From positions 682,001-746,000 of the forward strand of contig NZ_FPBF01000002.1 of NCBI RefSeq assembly GCF_900116615.1: a stretch of 64,000 nucleotides of DNA, read 5' to 3'. Below the pieces are notes generated by a model. It saw only the letters and a list, made by a program, of their open reading frames with translations, searched no databases and had not been told where the DNA came from. Positions 62,605 to 64,000 of this stretch are shown here, one piece after another. Within the stretch, counting starts at the first letter, position 1. Each line of letters opens with the position of its first letter. The position numbers and the translations under genes are program-made. This stretch comes from Algoriphagus locisalis (lineage in GTDB: Bacteria; Bacteroidota; Bacteroidia; Cytophagales; Cyclobacteriaceae).

Positions 62605-63732
62605 ATGAAAAAACTGCTTACGATTTCCACTTTAGCTATCCTGGCCGCATGTGGTGAAAAGCAATCCGAGTCAACTGAACAGATAAACATTCTCGAAAAT
62701 CTGACTTTTTCCGTGGATACAGTCGTGATCGATGTGGGGGAAGAGATTTTTATGCCGGGGGCTTATTCGGCCTTTGCGATCAGCGAAGAGGAAGATCGTG
62801 TTTTTACATTTTACGAGCCTGAAGTGGAAGTTCACGAGATTGATTTGAACAATAACAAACTTGTGGCGCGTCATAAATTCGAAAAAGATGGCCCTAATAT
62901 GATTCCTAATTATGCTAATTATTTACAGGTTTTAAATGATGACGAGCTATTTCTGGGAAACTTCTATACGGGAGTAATCTTTACGCTTGATGGGAAAAAA
63001 GTAAAGTCTCTACCATTTCAGGCAGAAAAATATTCAGGTTTCGATCCGGATTTTTCTATGTCTATGGGCAACTCAATTACTCTCAGCTCAGATAAAAAAA
63101 CGGCACTTTTTTACCCAAATGAAGGGATAGGCGCTCCTGATGGGCTAGCGATACTCAACGCTGATGAAATGAGTGGTGAATTAGTAGCCCTACCGGCTTT
63201 AGAGATGTCGGAAAACTTCCGGATCAAGATGAGTGATGGTTCCATCACTTTTGGTCAATTACAGAAAATCAGCTGGGTCAATGAGCAGTTTATCCTTTAC
63301 AGCGGAACGACCTCTGATATTTACTTATATGATCAAACAGATTCATTACGCTTGGTCACCTTTCCACATCAGCTTGTACCCAAAATGAAAACCGGAGAAT
63401 TCCCAAGTACTGCGGACACTTATGAAAGACTCAGGGAAGTAGGGAGGGAAATCGATAAACAAATTACTTTTTCCAATTTCTATTGGGATAAAACCCGGCA
63501 AATGTATTTCAGACTGGCACAAATGAATTGGGAAGTAAACGAAGAAGCGCAATCTTTCAGCGCAGACATTTACTTGTTTTCATACGACAAGGACTTCAAT
63601 TTGACTGGTGAAGCGGAAGTTGAAGGGTTAGATGCACTTCCATTCCAAAGCTTTATGAAAAACGGCAAACTTTACTCGCGCTGGGTGGTCGGCGAAAACC
63701 CAGCCTTTATCGTTTACAGCTTTGATTTTTAG
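62605..63732 (+). CDS. DUF4221-like lipoprotein, array gene 7
   Basis: 375 residues. Lipobox ILAACGEKQ. ENLTFSVDTVVIDVGEE, EKDGPNMIPN and SNFYWDKTRQMYFRLAQ. The C-terminus departs from all others: FMKNGKLYSRWVVGENPAFIVYSFDF instead of the ...YVNVEDELGFAVFTFDF form, although the GKLYS core is kept. Four bases after gene 6. Confidence 0.8.
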   Translation: MKKLLTISTLAILAACGEKQSESTEQINILENLTFSVDTVVIDVGEEIFMPGAYSAFAISEEEDRVFTFYEPEVEVHEIDLNNNKLVARHKFEKDGPNMIPNYANYLQVLNDDELFLGNFYTGVIFTLDGKKVKSLPFQAEKYSGFDPDFSMSMGNSITLSSDKKTALFYPNEGIGAPDGLAILNADEMSGELVALPALEMSENFRIKMSDGSITFGQLQKISWVNEQFILYSGTTSDIYLYDQTDSLRLVTFPHQLVPKMKTGEFPSTADTYERLREVGREIDKQITFSNFYWDKTRQMYFRLAQMNWEVNEEAQSFSADIYLFSYDKDFNLTGEAEVEGLDALPFQSFMKNGKLYSRWVVGENPAFIVYSFDF

Positions 63733-63736
63733 AGGC

Positions 63737-64000
63737 ATGAAAAAACTACTTCCATTTTTAGCCCTTACATTTTTTGCCGCTTGTACGGAAAAGCCTTCTT
63801 CTGGAAGCAGTTTGAGTGAAACCGAGTCCACTAATATCCTTGAGAACCTGACCTTTTCCATCGATACATTGATGGTGGATACTGGGGATGATTTTATAAA
63901 TTTTGCCCCTATATTCAGTACTTCATCTTCTCCTGACGGCCATTACTTTTACTTAATTGATAAGGACCTCAAGCTTCAGAAAATAGATTTGGACGCGATG
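63737..64000 (+). CDS. DUF4221-like lipoprotein, array gene 8 (cut by window edge)
   Basis: Only the first 88 codons are present. Signal MKKLLPFLALTFFAACTEK with a lipobox FAAC. Then ENLTFSIDTLMVDTGDD, matching the other copies. Starts 4 bases after gene 7. The rest of the gene, and perhaps more copies, lie to the right of the window. Confidence 0.75.
   Translation, partial: MKKLLPFLALTFFAACTEKPSSGSSLSETESTNILENLTFSIDTLMVDTGDDFINFAPIFSTSSSPDGHYFYLIDKDLKLQKIDLDAM

Overview
The window looks like a chromosomal segment of a pigmented member of the Bacteroidota, most likely Cytophagales/Cyclobacteriaceae (Algoriphagus-like). The grounds are promoter-like TAnnTTTG boxes with no Shine-Dalgarno sequences, a fused SecDF, a GH3-family protein beside lptB and recJ, a TonB-dependent receptor with a carboxypeptidase-like N-terminal domain, a monocyclic carotenoid gene set, and DUF4221-like lipoproteins. 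No rRNA, tRNA or CRISPR array was recognised.

Layout. 1-2 kb: a compact type II restriction-modification pair. 2-9 kb: housekeeping genes on the minus strand (GH3-like, lptB, recJ, prmA, tpiA) and recX on plus. 8.9-10.4 kb: a stand-alone crtD-like desaturase. 10.9-14.1 kb: secreted and outer-membrane proteins of unknown role. 14.2-25.7 kb: glyS, a His-rich barrel protein, a putative signalling operon (small Cys-tailed protein, two paralogous multi-TM proteins, histidine kinase, LuxR-type regulator, Gfo/Idh/MocA oxidoreductase), secDF, udk and rdgB. 26-32 kb: LOG-family protein, an orphan FtsX/MacB-like permease, and an oxyR-ahpC-ahpD peroxide-defence locus. 32.3-32.9 kb: a HepT/MntA toxin-antitoxin pair. 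33-37 kb: the oxidative pentose-phosphate module, gnd divergent from zwf-pgl. 37-44 kb: an unknown secreted protein, a GH28 enzyme, a DMT-like protein, a zinc-ribbon metallopeptidase, aquaporin and two small proteins.

44-54 kb holds a carotenoid cluster on the minus strand. One unit is cruF-crtZ-merR. A second is ECF sigma-crtI-crtB-crtY-ispH-crtW, with a TonB-dependent receptor 27 nt downstream. The MerR protein carries the W-x9-EH and ExHxx(S) features of B12-dependent CarH/LitR photoreceptors. The promoter region of the second unit has three copies of a TTTGTTTAA motif, so light- and B12-responsive control is a reasonable hypothesis. Together with crtD at 9 kb, the genes predict a monocyclic keto/hydroxy carotenoid of the flexixanthin type.

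54.5-55.6 kb is a REP-associated Y1 transposase between two direct copies of a hairpin-rich repeat of about 260 bp. From 55.8 kb to the right edge runs a head-to-tail array of eight paralogous DUF4221-like lipoprotein genes; the last is cut by the window. Their middles are strongly diverged, but six of the seven complete copies end in an almost identical segment of about 80 bp. That points to gene conversion or recombinational exchange between conserved gene ends. This array is the most unusual structure in the window.
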